The notes beneath the pieces were generated by a model. It was not told the origin of the DNA and made no database searches. It was given only the letters and a program-made list of their open reading frames with translations. Source: an uncultured Burkholderiales bacterium (GTDB lineage Bacteria > Pseudomonadota > Gammaproteobacteria > Burkholderiales > Burkholderiaceae_C). From it: a stretch of 6,317 nucleotides of DNA. The position numbers and the translations under genes are program-made. Numbering within the stretch: position 1 is the stretch's first letter; the number at the start of each line of letters is the position of its first letter. Below, one piece after another: positions 6,292 to 6,317 of this stretch. The DNA is taken from contig CAIQIL010000100.1 in assembly GCA_903871865.1 (NCBI GenBank), forward strand, positions 1-6,317, in the 5' to 3' direction.

Positions 6292-6317
6292 AAAAAAAAG
6301 GCGCCCCGAAGGGCGCC
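6292..6317 (-). terminator. Strong intrinsic terminator (UUCG loop) of a gene beyond the right edge
   Basis: Read on the - strand this is GGCGCCC-TTCG-GGGCGCC followed by eight T. The 7-bp stem is perfect, all GC, capped by a C(UUCG)G tetraloop, which is exceptionally stable, and the U-tract follows without a gap. It therefore ends transcription coming leftward from a gene outside the window, shortly before the DUF1345-ATPase unit. Confidence 0.92.

Overview
This GC-rich window has the gene density and codon use of a betaproteobacterial chromosome, most likely Burkholderiales (Comamonadaceae or a relative). The best clue is the first gene, an IF-1 with a proline/arginine-rich C-terminal tail of the kind seen in betaproteobacterial second copies of infA. 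Genus cannot be fixed from this sequence alone. I see no insertion sequence, phage gene, CRISPR array, tRNA or rRNA.

Layout, left to right. A probable intrinsic terminator (19-40, + strand) closes a gene outside the window. infA (102-362, +) follows behind a very strong Shine-Dalgarno. It converges, with 12 bp between stop codons, on an AraC-family regulator (375-1301, -). That regulator is divergent from a DJ-1/PfpI-family protein (1435-2118, +). Their 133-bp intergenic region holds overlapping divergent promoter-like hexamers and a spaced direct repeat that could be the regulator's operator. Next is a secreted, probable outer-membrane beta-barrel protein of unknown function (2252-2935, +). 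It converges on a two-gene operon read leftward: a DUF1345 membrane protein (5569-6237, -) followed almost without a gap by an 868-870 residue P-type cation ATPase (2955-5567, -). A textbook intrinsic terminator with a UUCG loop (6292-6317, - strand) closes whatever lies upstream of that operon, only about 55 bases before its likely start codon.

Two functional units stand out. The first is the regulator/DJ-1 pair, a plausible stress-responsive module (DJ-1 proteins deal with reactive carbonyls or act as chaperones). The second is the DUF1345-ATPase pair, whose tight spacing suggests coupled translation and perhaps a shared role in cation transport. The ATPase has a P2-type architecture, but its M4 motif reads PQEFP and its M6 motif ELIIDP, so its ion cannot be assigned from classical Ca2+ or Na+/K+ signatures. 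Nothing here is clearly a new defence or mobile system. The least-described items are the DUF1345-ATPase association and the orphan outer-membrane protein.
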